DNA of 13,792 nucleotides from Clostridia bacterium (GCA_016296985.1 JAEDHM010000027.1:1-13792); one strand, 5' to 3'. Counted from the first letter of the stretch, positions 1 through 8,117 are shown. Notes: generated by a model from the letters alone, not told the origin. Numbers and translations: made by a program.

Positions 1-768
1 GGAGAAGGAAGCCAAACACATACCCAAAGCGGCGCGGTTTTTCAAAAAACTGCCGAGAGTTTTGAAATAGTTAAACTTCTCACCTTTTTCGCTGGGTTTT
101 CCTCTTTCGCTTGTGCAGAATACCGTAACCATAAAGCATATAATACCGATTACCGCGCAAGCTATGGCAATCCAAATAAATACTTCGGGTTTCAAGGGTT
201 GAATACCGTTTGCATCCTTTTCACCGTAAATCAACATAGGTACCACGATCATCATAGGAGCGGCAGCAAGACCTGCACCTATGCTTCTCAAAGAGGACAA
301 ACTTGCTCGTTGCGCAGAATCGTCGGTGAGGGCTGCGTTCAAAGAGCCGTAGGGTACGTTTGCGGCGGTGTAGGCAATGGACCACAAGCAATACATTATG
401 ATACAGTAGGCAAATCTTCCGCCGTAGGAAATACCCCGTATGTCAATAAAAAGCAATATGGTAGTCAAAGCGATTGCAAATGCGCCTACGAAAATCCAAG
501 GACGGAATTTGCCGTACTTCGAGGGTTTTCTAGAGTCTACCAAAGCTCCGATTATGGGGTCGTTGATGGCGTCGAAAATTTTGCTTACCAAGACGATAAT
601 CGCCCAATGGCCTGTTGTAATTTTAAGTCCCTGCGTTACGAAAAGCATAAGGTATGAGGACAAAAGTTGGAAACTCATGTTGCAACCGAAGTCGCCAAAC
701 ATATATCCAACCTTATCCCTTATACCAAAGGGACGGGATTTGTTTTCTAAAAATCCTAGCGCTTTCAT
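1..768 (-). CDS. GPH-family sugar:cation symporter, probable glucuronide permease (partial, C-terminus cut by window edge)
   Basis: Membrane symporter of the glycoside-pentoside-hexuronide (GPH) branch of the MFS, expected to import a glycoside with Na+ or H+. The visible 256 residues are the N-terminal half or slightly more. The family's N-terminal GYMFGDFG (residues 21-28) and the loop signature DAINDPIIGAL (66-76) followed by KYGKFRPW (84-91) are all present, with alternating hydrophobic segments throughout. The start is chosen by GGGAG shortly upstream; the gene lies only 22 bases after the GH2 stop, so it is the last visible gene of the operon. Its position next to a glycosidase and the glucuronate pathway suggests a glucuronide or hexuronide substrate (UidB/GusB-like), but the sequence alone does not fix the sugar. 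The reading frame is open to base 1, so the rest lies left of the window. Confidence 0.9.
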   Translation of the reverse strand, partial: MKALGFLENKSRPFGIRDKVGYMFGDFGCNMSFQLLSSYLMLFVTQGLKITTGHWAIIVLVSKIFDAINDPIIGALVDSRKPSKYGKFRPWIFVGAFAIALTTILLFIDIRGISYGGRFAYCIIMYCLWSIAYTAANVPYGSLNAALTDDSAQRASLSSLRSIGAGLAAAPMMIVVPMLIYGEKDANGIQPLKPEVFIWIAIACAVIGIICFMVTVFCTSERGKPSEKGEKFNYFKTLGSFLKNRAALGMCLASFS

Positions 769-790
769 TTATTTTCTCCCTTATCTTATT

Positions 791-3031
791 TTAAGCCTTT
801 TTGATTTTGTTGAGGGCTTCGTTTGCCTCAAAAAGCATTTCGGTACTGATCTTATCCCCTGCCATTGCGGCGATTCTCTCAATCGTCATACCGCCTACGA
901 GTTTGAGCATCGAAGGACTAAGCTTCACTTGACCTTCACCTTCCTTTGACATCATCTTGCTGATTACGGTGTCAATCATTCTCGTAACGAAAGCGTGTCC
1001 TTCCTCGGTTGCCATAATGACGTTAAGTTTGTCTTTTATGGAAAGATAACCTTCAGGGAATTTGAAATCGTATTTTCCTTCTTTATCAAACCAATTTTCA
1101 ACCTGAGGTTTGTTGCCCTTCAAGCAATAATCGGCGTAGGGTTTTCTTACGTACTTAATCTTGCTTTCGTCAGTCAAGTTTCCACAAACCGCCTTGATAT
1201 TGGTATATCCAAAGCGTTTGAGTTTTACGTCAAACTCGAAGGAATATTTACCCGTTTTCCTTTCAAGCATTTTGCCGTTTACAAACAATGTTACGCTGTC
1301 GCAATTGCTGTAAACTTTCACCTTTGTAATTTTTTCGGCGCGGAAAACGTAGCGCTTAGATGCGATATGCACGAAAGGCTCTTTTGTCCAGTGTGCTTTG
1401 TAGATATAGAAACTGTCCTTTTTAGTCTTTCTATCATAGGTTACAAGGCCTTTGTTGTTTCTGCCTGCGACACCACCTTCGTCACGTCCGTCAACGCCAA
1501 AGTCAAACATATTCCAAACGTAGGTTGCCCAAAGATAAGGTCTGTCGGCGAAAATCTTCAACATATTTTCGTGATAGTAGGATTGATATTCTTCAGAATA
1601 GTCCCCTTGCTTGGGATTGGAATTATGCCATTTCAAAATTGCCTCGCAACCGTATTCAGAAAGTCCGATAGGTATTTCGGGATATTTTGCGCGGAAGTCG
1701 TCAAGCCACTCGGCGTTACCGTTTACGTCCCCTACGTACCATCCGAAATAGTGGTTGTAGGAAAAGATATCCGACATTTTCGTCATGGGAGAATCGGTAT
1801 CAAGCATGGTTACGTGAGCCATAGTGGTGGGACGGGTGCTGTCAAGACTGTGGCACAAGTCGTTGAGAGTTTTGTGCAAATTGAGCAAATCCGGAGTTTC
1901 CCCTGTAATGGTGATTTCATTGGAAAGACCCCAGCAAAAAATGGAAGGATGGTTGTAGTTTTGAATTACAAGTTCTTTCATTTGACTTACCGCGTTTTCA
2001 CCGCCGTTGGCAAGGTGAGAGGAAATGTAGGGGATTTCCGCCCATACTACCATACCGTTTTTGTCGCAAAGGTCATAGAAGAATTGGTCGTGTTGATAGT
2101 GAGCAAGACGGATTGTGTTTGCGCCTACTTCCTTAATAAGTTCCATATCCTCGGCGTGCTCTTTTTGTGTGATTGCCCAACCCATATCTTGTCTGTCTTG
2201 GTGGCGTGAAACGCCGTGAAGAGGATATCTTCTTCCGTTAAGGATAAATCCGTCTTTGTCAACCTTAAAACTTCTTACGCCAAAGTTTACAGTCCTTTCG
2301 TCCAAAACTTGTTCATCCTCGATTTTTACTTCACATTGATACAAAGCAGGATTTTCAATGCTATCCCACAAGGTGGGGTTTTCTAAAACGTAATCGAAGG
2401 AAACGACTTCGCTTGCCTTCTCCTCTTTTACTGCAATCTCTTTACCCTCAAACAAAACCTTGCAAACTACCTTTGCGGAATCAATGGGCGAGGTGATAAA
2501 AGCCTTCACGTTTACCTTTGCAACCTTGTCCTCAAGGATAGGGGTAATTAAAACGCCTTCACTACCTAGATAATCAAGGTCGAAACGGCACTTGTTTGCC
2601 TCAATAAAGTAAACGTCACGATAGATACCGCCAAAAAAAGTAAAGTCCGCCATTTGGGGATATACCCTATCGTTTGCGCTGTTGTCTGCTTGCACCGCAA
2701 TAGCGTTTTCACCGTTTTTCAATTGTTCGGTTATCTTTGCGCGGAAGGTGGAAAAACCGCCTTCGTGGTGGCAGACCTTTTCACCGTTTACGAAAACGTC
2801 GGCAATACTGTTTACGCCACGGAATTCGAGGTAGTAGTCTTTATCTTCTCTTTTTTCTACGGTAACGTTTTTTGTGTAAAAACACACTCCGCGGAAATAG
2901 TCGCTACCGCCGTCTTGTCCGTCAAGGTTATTCCAAGTGTGGGGAAGATTTATCTTCTCGCCTGAAACAGCCTTTTCTAAAGAAGCGCAACCTTTGTGGA
3001 AAATCCAGTCTTTGTTCAATAATTGTTTCAT
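791..3031 (-). CDS. Glycoside hydrolase family 2 enzyme, probable beta-glucuronidase (beta-galactosidase possible)
   Basis: Cytoplasmic exo-glycosidase of 746 residues with no signal peptide. Domains in order: sugar-binding jelly roll (about 1-145), Ig-like domain (150-255), TIM barrel (258-550), a second Ig-like domain (555-625) and an unusual tail (630-746). The acid/base is Glu372 in GLSNEI, and the nucleophile is Glu459 in PIGLSEYG. The segment GRNNKGLVTYDRK puts Asn525-x-Lys527 where E. coli GusA has its NxK carboxylate-binding motif. Together with the surrounding glucuronate genes this favours beta-glucuronidase. Related GH2 proteins annotated as beta-galactosidases seem to carry a similar segment, so the motif is not decisive. 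The start is supported by TAGGAG about 8 bases upstream. The gene lies 43 bases after kdgK and 22 before the symporter gene. Confidence 0.88.
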   Translation of the reverse strand: MKQLLNKDWIFHKGCASLEKAVSGEKINLPHTWNNLDGQDGGSDYFRGVCFYTKNVTVEKREDKDYYLEFRGVNSIADVFVNGEKVCHHEGGFSTFRAKITEQLKNGENAIAVQADNSANDRVYPQMADFTFFGGIYRDVYFIEANKCRFDLDYLGSEGVLITPILEDKVAKVNVKAFITSPIDSAKVVCKVLFEGKEIAVKEEKASEVVSFDYVLENPTLWDSIENPALYQCEVKIEDEQVLDERTVNFGVRSFKVDKDGFILNGRRYPLHGVSRHQDRQDMGWAITQKEHAEDMELIKEVGANTIRLAHYQHDQFFYDLCDKNGMVVWAEIPYISSHLANGGENAVSQMKELVIQNYNHPSIFCWGLSNEITITGETPDLLNLHKTLNDLCHSLDSTRPTTMAHVTMLDTDSPMTKMSDIFSYNHYFGWYVGDVNGNAEWLDDFRAKYPEIPIGLSEYGCEAILKWHNSNPKQGDYSEEYQSYYHENMLKIFADRPYLWATYVWNMFDFGVDGRDEGGVAGRNNKGLVTYDRKTKKDSFYIYKAHWTKEPFVHIASKRYVFRAEKITKVKVYSNCDSVTLFVNGKMLERKTGKYSFEFDVKLKRFGYTNIKAVCGNLTDESKIKYVRKPYADYCLKGNKPQVENWFDKEGKYDFKFPEGYLSIKDKLNVIMATEEGHAFVTRMIDTVISKMMSKEGEGQVKLSPSMLKLVGGMTIERIAAMAGDKISTEMLFEANEALNKIKKA

Positions 3032-3074
3032 AATATATCTCCTATATCATAATTTTTCTAAGTTTTGCAAAGAG

Positions 3075-4094
3075 TTATCTTTGTACTCGGCCCGAGCCTC
3101 CGCTTTTGATAAGGTTTTCAACCTCGTCAACGCTTACTCTGTTGTAATCTCCTTCAATGGTGTGTTTCAAAGCGCTTGCCGCAACTGCAAATTCTAAAGC
3201 GTCTTGATTGCTTTTGCCCTTTTGCAATGAATAAATCAAGCCTGCTCCAAAGCTGTCGCCACCGCCTACCCTGTCCACGATATGCAAGGAATATTTTTTG
3301 GAAAAATAGGCCTTTTCGCCGTCATAGAGCATAGCCGACCAGTCGTTGTCGTTGGCGGAAAAACTTTCACGCAAGGTTATCGCAACCTTTCTGAAAGCAA
3401 ATTTGTCTACCAATTTTTTGGCTACCTCGATATAGCCTTCCTTGTTCAAAACCCCGCTTTCAATATCGCTACCCGTTGAGCGGATTCCGAAAACGTCGCT
3501 TGCATCTTCTTCGTTACAAATGCAAAGATCAACCATGGGCATAAGTTTTGACATAACCTCGCAAGCCTTTTCCTTGCTCCAAAGTTTTTTGCGATAGTTG
3601 AGGTCGCAACTGACGGTCAATCCCATTTCCTTTGCAATTTGAAGGGCTGAATAGGTGATTTTTGCAAGGTCGTCGCTTAAAGCAGGTGTGATACCCGTAA
3701 AGTGAAACCAGTTTGCGCCCTTGAAAATTTCTCTCCAATCAAAGTCGCTTTCGCAAGCGGTGGAAATTGAGGAATGAGCGCGGTCGTAAACCACCTTACT
3801 AGGACGGCACGAAGCTCCTTTTTCCAAAAAGTAGATACCCATTCTTTCACCGCCTCGGGCAACGTGATTTACCTTTACGCCAAAGCCTTGAAGTTGGCTT
3901 AGGCAAGCCTCGGCAATGGGGTTTTGAGGAAGTTTTGTAACAAAAGCAACTTCTTCACCAAAATTTGCAAGAGAAACGGCTACGTTTGCCTCTCCGCCGC
4001 CGAAAGTTCCAACCATGTTTTGGTCTTGGAAAAAGCGCATATAACCCGTAGGGGTAAGGCGCAACATTATTTCACCGAAAGTAACTGTTTTCAT
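3075..4094 (-). CDS. kdgK: 2-keto-3-deoxygluconate kinase (PfkB family)
   Basis: Phosphorylates 2-keto-3-deoxygluconate (KDG) to KDPG with ATP in the cytoplasm, feeding the aldolase encoded just upstream. The 339-residue length is typical. The PfkB N-terminal signature lies at FGGGEANVAVSLANFG (31-46), the C-terminal signature at DRVGGGDSFGAG (274-285) with Asp280 as catalytic base, and CDLNYRKKLW (163-172) matches the DLNYR segment seen in KDG kinases. Its ATG overlaps the kdgA stop by four bases (ATGA), with AAGGAG inside the end of kdgA, so translational coupling is likely. Other PfkB sugar kinases are possible on sequence alone, but the operon context makes KDG the strong choice. Confidence 0.92.
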   Translation of the reverse strand: MKTVTFGEIMLRLTPTGYMRFFQDQNMVGTFGGGEANVAVSLANFGEEVAFVTKLPQNPIAEACLSQLQGFGVKVNHVARGGERMGIYFLEKGASCRPSKVVYDRAHSSISTACESDFDWREIFKGANWFHFTGITPALSDDLAKITYSALQIAKEMGLTVSCDLNYRKKLWSKEKACEVMSKLMPMVDLCICNEEDASDVFGIRSTGSDIESGVLNKEGYIEVAKKLVDKFAFRKVAITLRESFSANDNDWSAMLYDGEKAYFSKKYSLHIVDRVGGGDSFGAGLIYSLQKGKSNQDALEFAVAASALKHTIEGDYNRVSVDEVENLIKSGGSGRVQR

Positions 4095-4702
4095 AGGTAC
4101 TCCTTTGCGATTTCTACCGCTTGTTTTGAAAGTCGAGTTATATCACAAGGCTCGCCTTTCATCATCCAACTTCCGCCAATGGCGACTACAAACTTTTGAG
4201 AGAGATATTCGGCAAGGTTTTTATCGTCTATTCCCCCGGTAGGAAGAAACTTTACGTCGGGGAAAGCGGAAGATAAGGCCTTTAAGGTTTTTATTCCTCC
4301 GAAAGAGGATGCAGGGAAAAACTTTAAGAGCGAAAGTCCTTCAGTCTTTGCCATCATAACCTCGGTAGGGGTAACTACGCCGGGGATATAGGGGATATCC
4401 TTTTCACGGCAAATTCGGGCAACTTCCGAGGAAAAACCGGGAGAAACCACGAATTTCGCTCCGCACTCAATGGCTTTCAAACATTGTTCTTGATTGATTA
4501 CCGTACCTGCCCCAATCAACATTTGGGGAAAACTTTTCACCGCAAGGGATAAAGCCTCGGGAGCGCAAGCGGTACGGAAGGTGATTTCCGCAACCTTTAT
4601 TCCGCCGTCTAAAAGGGCTTGAAGTCTGGGCAAGGTGTCCTCAAGTTGGTTTAATACAACTACGGGAATAATTTTGTTTTGCTTTACAAAAGAATAGTCC
4701 AT
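4091..4702 (-). CDS. kdgA: KHG/KDPG aldolase (2-dehydro-3-deoxyphosphogluconate aldolase)
   Basis: Cleaves KDPG to pyruvate and glyceraldehyde-3-phosphate, the last step of the pathway encoded here. The class-I aldolase fold is recognisable: Glu39 and Arg43 in AEITFRT, GAGTV (64-68), PGVVTPTE (107-114), the Schiff-base Lys127 in LLKFFPA, and the phosphate-binding LPTGGI (153-158). I start at 4702 (MDYSFVKQ; 203 residues), which is the family length. A longer in-frame ATG at 4741 would overlap the end of the upstream gene, and only the inner ATG has AAGGAG six bases before it. The gene is equivalent to eda. It follows the SDR stop by 10 bases and overlaps kdgK by four. Confidence 0.95.
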   Translation of the reverse strand: MDYSFVKQNKIIPVVVLNQLEDTLPRLQALLDGGIKVAEITFRTACAPEALSLAVKSFPQMLIGAGTVINQEQCLKAIECGAKFVVSPGFSSEVARICREKDIPYIPGVVTPTEVMMAKTEGLSLLKFFPASSFGGIKTLKALSSAFPDVKFLPTGGIDDKNLAEYLSQKFVVAIGGSWMMKGEPCDITRLSKQAVEIAKEYL

Positions 4703-4708
4703 ATTTTT

Positions 4709-4714
4709 CTCCTT
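4709..4714 (-). promoter_or_regulatory. Ribosome binding site that decides the kdgA start
   Basis: AAGGAG on the minus strand, six bases before the ATG at 4702. It overlaps the stop codon of the preceding SDR gene, so the two genes may be translationally coupled. The longer in-frame start at 4741 lacks such a site. Confidence 0.85.
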
Positions 4715-5555
4715 ATACTCCTGAATAAGCGCTGAATCCACCGTCGATGGGAAGCACTATGCCGGTAATAAATCCTGCCATTTCCTCGCTTAGCAAAAAC
4801 AAGGTTGCGCCCACAAGCTCTTCTACCTTACCAAACCTTTCCATTGGTGTGGCGGACAAGATTTTGTGAGTACGAGGGGTGGGTGTGCCGTCGGGATTAA
4901 ACAAAAGATTTTGGTTTTGTTTTGTTACGAAAAAGCCGGGGGCGATGGCGTTTACCCTAATGCCTACCTTTGCAAAATGTACTGCAAGCCATTGGGTAAA
5001 ATTGCTTACTGCCGACTTTGCTCCGCTGTATGCAGGGATTTTGGTAAGAGGAGTGAAAGCGTTCATTGAGGAAACGTTTAAAACCGAGCATCCTTTTTTT
5101 CCAAGCATATCCTTTGCGAAGACTTGGGTAGGAAGAAAAGTCCCTAAAAAGTTGAGGTCGAAAACAAAACGCACACCGCTTTCCTCAAGGTTGAAAAAGT
5201 CCTTGTCCACCTCTTGCTTTAAATTGTGATATTCGTTGTCAGTGGTAGCGCGCGGATTGTTTCCCCCTGCGCCGTTGATTAAAATATCGCAAGAACCAAG
5301 ATCCTTTACAATTTGCAAATGGACCTTTTCCAAGGACTCTTTTTCCAAAACGTTGCACTTGTACGCCTTTGCAACGCCACCTTCTGCGGTGATTTTTTCC
5401 GCAACCTGAGTTGCGAGAGTTTCGTTGAGGTCAAGCAAGGCAACCTTTGCGCCACACTGCGCCAAAGCCGAAGCCAAACAACTGCAAATTACACCGCCTG
5501 CTCCGGTGATAACTGCAACTTTTTCTTTTAAATCAATCTTTACAGACGTTTTCAT
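4713..5555 (-). CDS. uxuB: D-mannonate oxidoreductase / fructuronate reductase, short-chain dehydrogenase type
   Basis: Interconverts D-fructuronate and D-mannonate with a nicotinamide cofactor. This is an SDR of 280 residues, not the long-chain polyol dehydrogenase that E. coli calls UxuB; it resembles the Bacillus YjmF type. The nucleotide-binding motif is TGAGGVIC (17-24), where the usual third glycine is Cys24. NGAGGNNPRATT (94-105) is typical of this subfamily. Asn135, Ser163, Tyr176 and Lys180 (YSGAK) form the catalytic set, and PGFFVTKQNQ follows at 206-215. AGAGGA lies just before the start. It sits between uxuA and kdgA, exactly where this step is needed, which makes the assignment firmer than the SDR fold alone would allow. 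Confidence 0.9.
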   Translation of the reverse strand: MKTSVKIDLKEKVAVITGAGGVICSCLASALAQCGAKVALLDLNETLATQVAEKITAEGGVAKAYKCNVLEKESLEKVHLQIVKDLGSCDILINGAGGNNPRATTDNEYHNLKQEVDKDFFNLEESGVRFVFDLNFLGTFLPTQVFAKDMLGKKGCSVLNVSSMNAFTPLTKIPAYSGAKSAVSNFTQWLAVHFAKVGIRVNAIAPGFFVTKQNQNLLFNPDGTPTPRTHKILSATPMERFGKVEELVGATLFLLSEEMAGFITGIVLPIDGGFSAYSGV

Positions 5556-5573
5556 ATCTTAATCCTCTTTATC

Positions 5574-6620
5574 TTATTTTTTGTCAAAGCGAACAAGGGT
5601 TTCCCAAATGCCGTTTATATAACTTGCACCAAGGGCGCGGTCGTATAAACCATAGCCGGGTTTTCCCTCCTCTCCCCAAATCATTCTTCCGTGGTCGGGA
5701 CGGAGATAGCCGTCGAAATCGTTTTTGTATAGGGCTTGCATGATTCCCAAAATATCCAAACTTCCTGCGGTTTGATCGTGAGCGCATTCCTCAAAGCCCT
5801 TTTCTAAAACCTTGATATTTCTCACGTGCATAAAATGGATTCTTCCCATTTTTGCATACTTGTCTACCATAGCCACAAGGTCGTTGTTTTTATCAGCACC
5901 CAAGGAGCCTGTACAGAAGGTTAAACCGTTTGCCTTACTGTCAACGAGGGATAAAAACCTATCCAAATTTTTCTCGTTGGTAATGATACGGGGAAGGCCG
6001 AAGATATCCCACGGTGGATCGTCGGGATGGATTGCCATATTTATTCCGCTTTCTTCCGCAACGGGGATAATTCTTTCAAGGAAATACTTGAGGTTTTCCC
6101 AAAGTTTTTCGCTGTCCACATTTTTATACAAGGCAAAAAGTTGTTGCAACTCTTCACGCTTATAACTTGCATCCCATCCGGGCAAATTCATATCGTCAAC
6201 CAAGGGATTTTTGCCCTCAAGTTGCTCACCGTAATAAACAAGCGAAGTAGAGCCGTCGGGGTGACGTTTGTCAAGTTGTGTCCTCGTCCAATCGAAAATA
6301 GGCATAAAGTTGTAGCAAATGCACTTTACCCCAACCTCGCCAAGTCTTCTTATATTTTCGCAATAGTTTTGGATAAATCTATCCCTTGTGGGAAGACCGA
6401 GTTTGATATCCTCGTGGACGGGTACGCTTTCAATAACTTCCATTTTAAGACCGTGTTTTTCCACCTCGGCCTTGAGTTCTGCGATACTTTCCCTTGACCA
6501 CACCTCGCCAACCGCCACGTCGTAAAGGGCGGTAACTACGCTGTACGTGTTGGGAATTTGTCTTACGTAATCGAGAGGGATTGAATCCCCTTTTCCATAC
6601 CATCTAAAAGTAAGCTTCAT
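5574..6620 (-). CDS. uxuA: Mannonate dehydratase
   Basis: Dehydrates D-mannonate to 2-keto-3-deoxygluconate, using a divalent metal (Mn2+ or Fe2+ in the family). At 348 residues it is of the shorter Gram-positive type. Family landmarks are FRWYGKGD (5-12), CYNFMPIFDWTRT (102-114), AIHPDDPPWD (196-205), FCTGSLGADK (235-244), FMHVRN (263-268) and RPDHGRMIWGE (307-317). The likely metal ligands by family comparison are His198, Cys236, His265 and Asp309. The start overlaps the uxaC stop as ATGA, with GGAGT just upstream inside uxaC, so the two are probably translationally coupled. Confidence 0.96.
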   Translation of the reverse strand: MKLTFRWYGKGDSIPLDYVRQIPNTYSVVTALYDVAVGEVWSRESIAELKAEVEKHGLKMEVIESVPVHEDIKLGLPTRDRFIQNYCENIRRLGEVGVKCICYNFMPIFDWTRTQLDKRHPDGSTSLVYYGEQLEGKNPLVDDMNLPGWDASYKREELQQLFALYKNVDSEKLWENLKYFLERIIPVAEESGINMAIHPDDPPWDIFGLPRIITNEKNLDRFLSLVDSKANGLTFCTGSLGADKNNDLVAMVDKYAKMGRIHFMHVRNIKVLEKGFEECAHDQTAGSLDILGIMQALYKNDFDGYLRPDHGRMIWGEEGKPGYGLYDRALGASYINGIWETLVRFDKK

Positions 6621-8002
6621 AGTTTTACTCCAAAATAATTTACTGCGTTGTCAAAGCATATATCTTTGATAAGTTTTTCAAGTGTTTCTTCATCCTCGGG
6701 ATACTCACCATTTTCCACCCATTCGCCGATTAGGGAGCAAAGTATCTTTCTGAAATAATCGTGTCGAGCGTAGGAAGTAAAGCTTCGACTGTCGGTAAGC
6801 ATACCGTTGAAAAGTCCTAAACCGCCTTGAGACGCCAAATGGCGCATTTGCTCTTTTATACCCTCCCGATGATCGGCAAACCACCAAGCGGCGCCAAGTT
6901 GAAGTTTTCCTCTCTCTCCCCCTTGGAATGCGCCCAAAAGAGTGGATAATGGATAATAAGCGGTGGGATTGAGGGTGTAAATTATGGTTTTGGGAAGGTT
7001 TGTTTCAGTATTGATTTTGTCAAGCAAACAAACTGCTCCACCAATATCTACGGGATTTGCAACGCTGTCGCCACCACAGTCGGCGCCCAATTTTGAAAAG
7101 AGTTTGCCGTTGTCGTTTCGGATAACTCCAACGTGAAGTTGCATTACCATATTCCTTTTTTGCAATTCTGTACCAAGGAAGGTGAGCAAAGAAAATTTGT
7201 ATCCTTCAATTTCTTTCTGGGAAAGTTTTTCCCCTCGAATAACTTTTGCTATCCAATCAATTTCTTCGCCCTCTTTTGGGAAGTCGGCAAAGGAAACGTC
7301 CATTGCAGTCGCTCCTGCTTTTTGGAAGTAGTCAAGACGAAGTTTTACCGCCTCTTTGAGTTGGGCGAAGCTTTGAATTTCCACCCCGGCAACCTTGCCT
7401 AAAGTTTGAATATATGAGAGAAATTCTTCCTTTTCAGCGTTTAGCAATCTATCCGCCCTAAAACAAGGAAATACCTTGAAAGGGTTGTTTTCCTTAGAAA
7501 GTCGGTGGTGAAAAGATAAATCGTCAATGGGGTCGTCAGTGGTTACTACCCCTAAAACCTTGGATTTTTCAATAAGTTTTTTTGCGGAAAAATCTCCGCT
7601 TACCATCATTTTTTCAGTGGTATTCCAAATTTCTTCGGCGTTTTTTGAACAGATGGGAAGGGATATTCCAAAATACTTGCAAAGTTCGAGATGCGCCCAA
7701 TGATAAACGGGATTTCCGATAAAAGAAGGCAAAGCCTTTGCAAAGGCAAAAAATTTATCCTTGGGACTTGCGTTTCCCGTGATCAATTCTTCATCACAAC
7801 CGTATGCGCGCATAACACGCCACTTGTAGTGGTCGCCTTCAAGCCAAAGTTGGGAAAGATTGTAAAAAACTTTGTCTTCGAAAATATCCTTTGGAGAAAG
7901 GTGACAATGATAATCGAAAATTGGCAACTCCTTTGCGTAGTCGTAAAGTTTGATTGCCACCTTGTTTTCTAAAAATACCTTTTCTCCAAAAAACTTACTC
8001 AT
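6617..8002 (-). CDS. uxaC: Glucuronate (uronate) isomerase
   Basis: First enzyme of the pathway: isomerises D-glucuronate to D-fructuronate (and galacturonate to tagaturonate). With the start at 8002 it has 461 residues, the usual family length. Amidohydrolase-like metal site FDYHCHLSP (His32, His34), TTDDP (154-158), MQLHVG (287-292), GAAWWFADH (370-378) and GMLTDSRSF (400-408) are all strong UxaC landmarks. An in-frame ATG at 8029 exists, but it lies at or near the predicted transcription start, whereas the chosen ATG has AAGGAGAGG just before it. It is the promoter-proximal gene of the operon and diverges from the AraC-type regulator. Confidence 0.96.
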   Translation of the reverse strand: MSKFFGEKVFLENKVAIKLYDYAKELPIFDYHCHLSPKDIFEDKVFYNLSQLWLEGDHYKWRVMRAYGCDEELITGNASPKDKFFAFAKALPSFIGNPVYHWAHLELCKYFGISLPICSKNAEEIWNTTEKMMVSGDFSAKKLIEKSKVLGVVTTDDPIDDLSFHHRLSKENNPFKVFPCFRADRLLNAEKEEFLSYIQTLGKVAGVEIQSFAQLKEAVKLRLDYFQKAGATAMDVSFADFPKEGEEIDWIAKVIRGEKLSQKEIEGYKFSLLTFLGTELQKRNMVMQLHVGVIRNDNGKLFSKLGADCGGDSVANPVDIGGAVCLLDKINTETNLPKTIIYTLNPTAYYPLSTLLGAFQGGERGKLQLGAAWWFADHREGIKEQMRHLASQGGLGLFNGMLTDSRSFTSYARHDYFRKILCSLIGEWVENGEYPEDEETLEKLIKDICFDNAVNYFGVKL

Positions 8003-8007
8003 AACCT

Positions 8008-8013
8008 CTCCTT
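8008..8013 (-). promoter_or_regulatory. Ribosome binding site that decides the uxaC start
   Basis: AAGGAG (continuing AGG) on the minus strand, five bases or fewer before the ATG at 8002. It supports the 461-residue protein over a start nine codons upstream. Confidence 0.8.
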
Positions 8014-8031
8014 TTTCGCCCTCATACAAAA

Positions 8032-8060
8032 ATTATACTATATACTGTTTTTGTCAGTAA
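8032..8060 (-). promoter_or_regulatory. Probable uxaC operon promoter with weak -35
   Basis: On the minus strand a perfect TATAAT (8032-8037) lies about 30 bases before the uxaC start. At 17 bases upstream the -35 position reads TTACTG (8055-8060), a poor match to TTGACA. A good -10 with a weak -35 suits an activator-dependent promoter, and an AraC-family gene is divergent. The dyad at 8055-8066 covers this -35 position. Confidence 0.6.
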
Positions 8061-8066
8061 ATACTG
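8043..8066. promoter_or_regulatory. Candidate operator with repeated TACTG / CAGTA boxes
   Basis: CAGTA-AA-TACTG (8055-8066) is a dyad with perfect 5-base arms. A further TACTG (8043-8047) stands 19 bases before the one at 8062-8066, close to two helical turns. The group lies between the two divergent promoters, over the -35 region of the uxaC promoter and in the spacer of the regulator's promoter. It is a plausible binding site for the AraC-type protein; this is inferred from position and symmetry only. Confidence 0.45.
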
Positions 8067-8080
8067 AAAATTGCTATAAT
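8051..8080 (+). promoter_or_regulatory. Promoter of the AraC-family regulator gene
   Basis: TTGTCA (8051-8056), an 18-base spacer, and TATAAT (8075-8080) preceded by TG at the extended -10 position (8072-8073). Transcription would start near 8087, about 30 bases before the ATG. Confidence 0.65.
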
Positions 8081-8117
8081 ACTTGCATTTCTTGCGATAG
8101 GATGGTAAAATTAATTT

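Noticed and set aside
750..780. Possible catabolite-response (cre) site near TGAAAGCGCTAGGA
   Set aside because: Only the first half fits the cre consensus. The second half lacks the symmetric TTWCA, and it lies inside the start of the symporter gene.
199..949. Plus-strand open frames at the left end
   Set aside because: They are antisense to the symporter and to the end of the GH2 gene, and their products are cysteine- and arginine-rich without motifs. The minus-strand frame carries clear GPH signatures.
995..2209. A 404-codon open frame on the plus strand
   Set aside because: It lies wholly antisense to the GH2 gene, which has all catalytic motifs. The plus-strand product shows no recognisable motif and is explained by the codon bias of the real gene.
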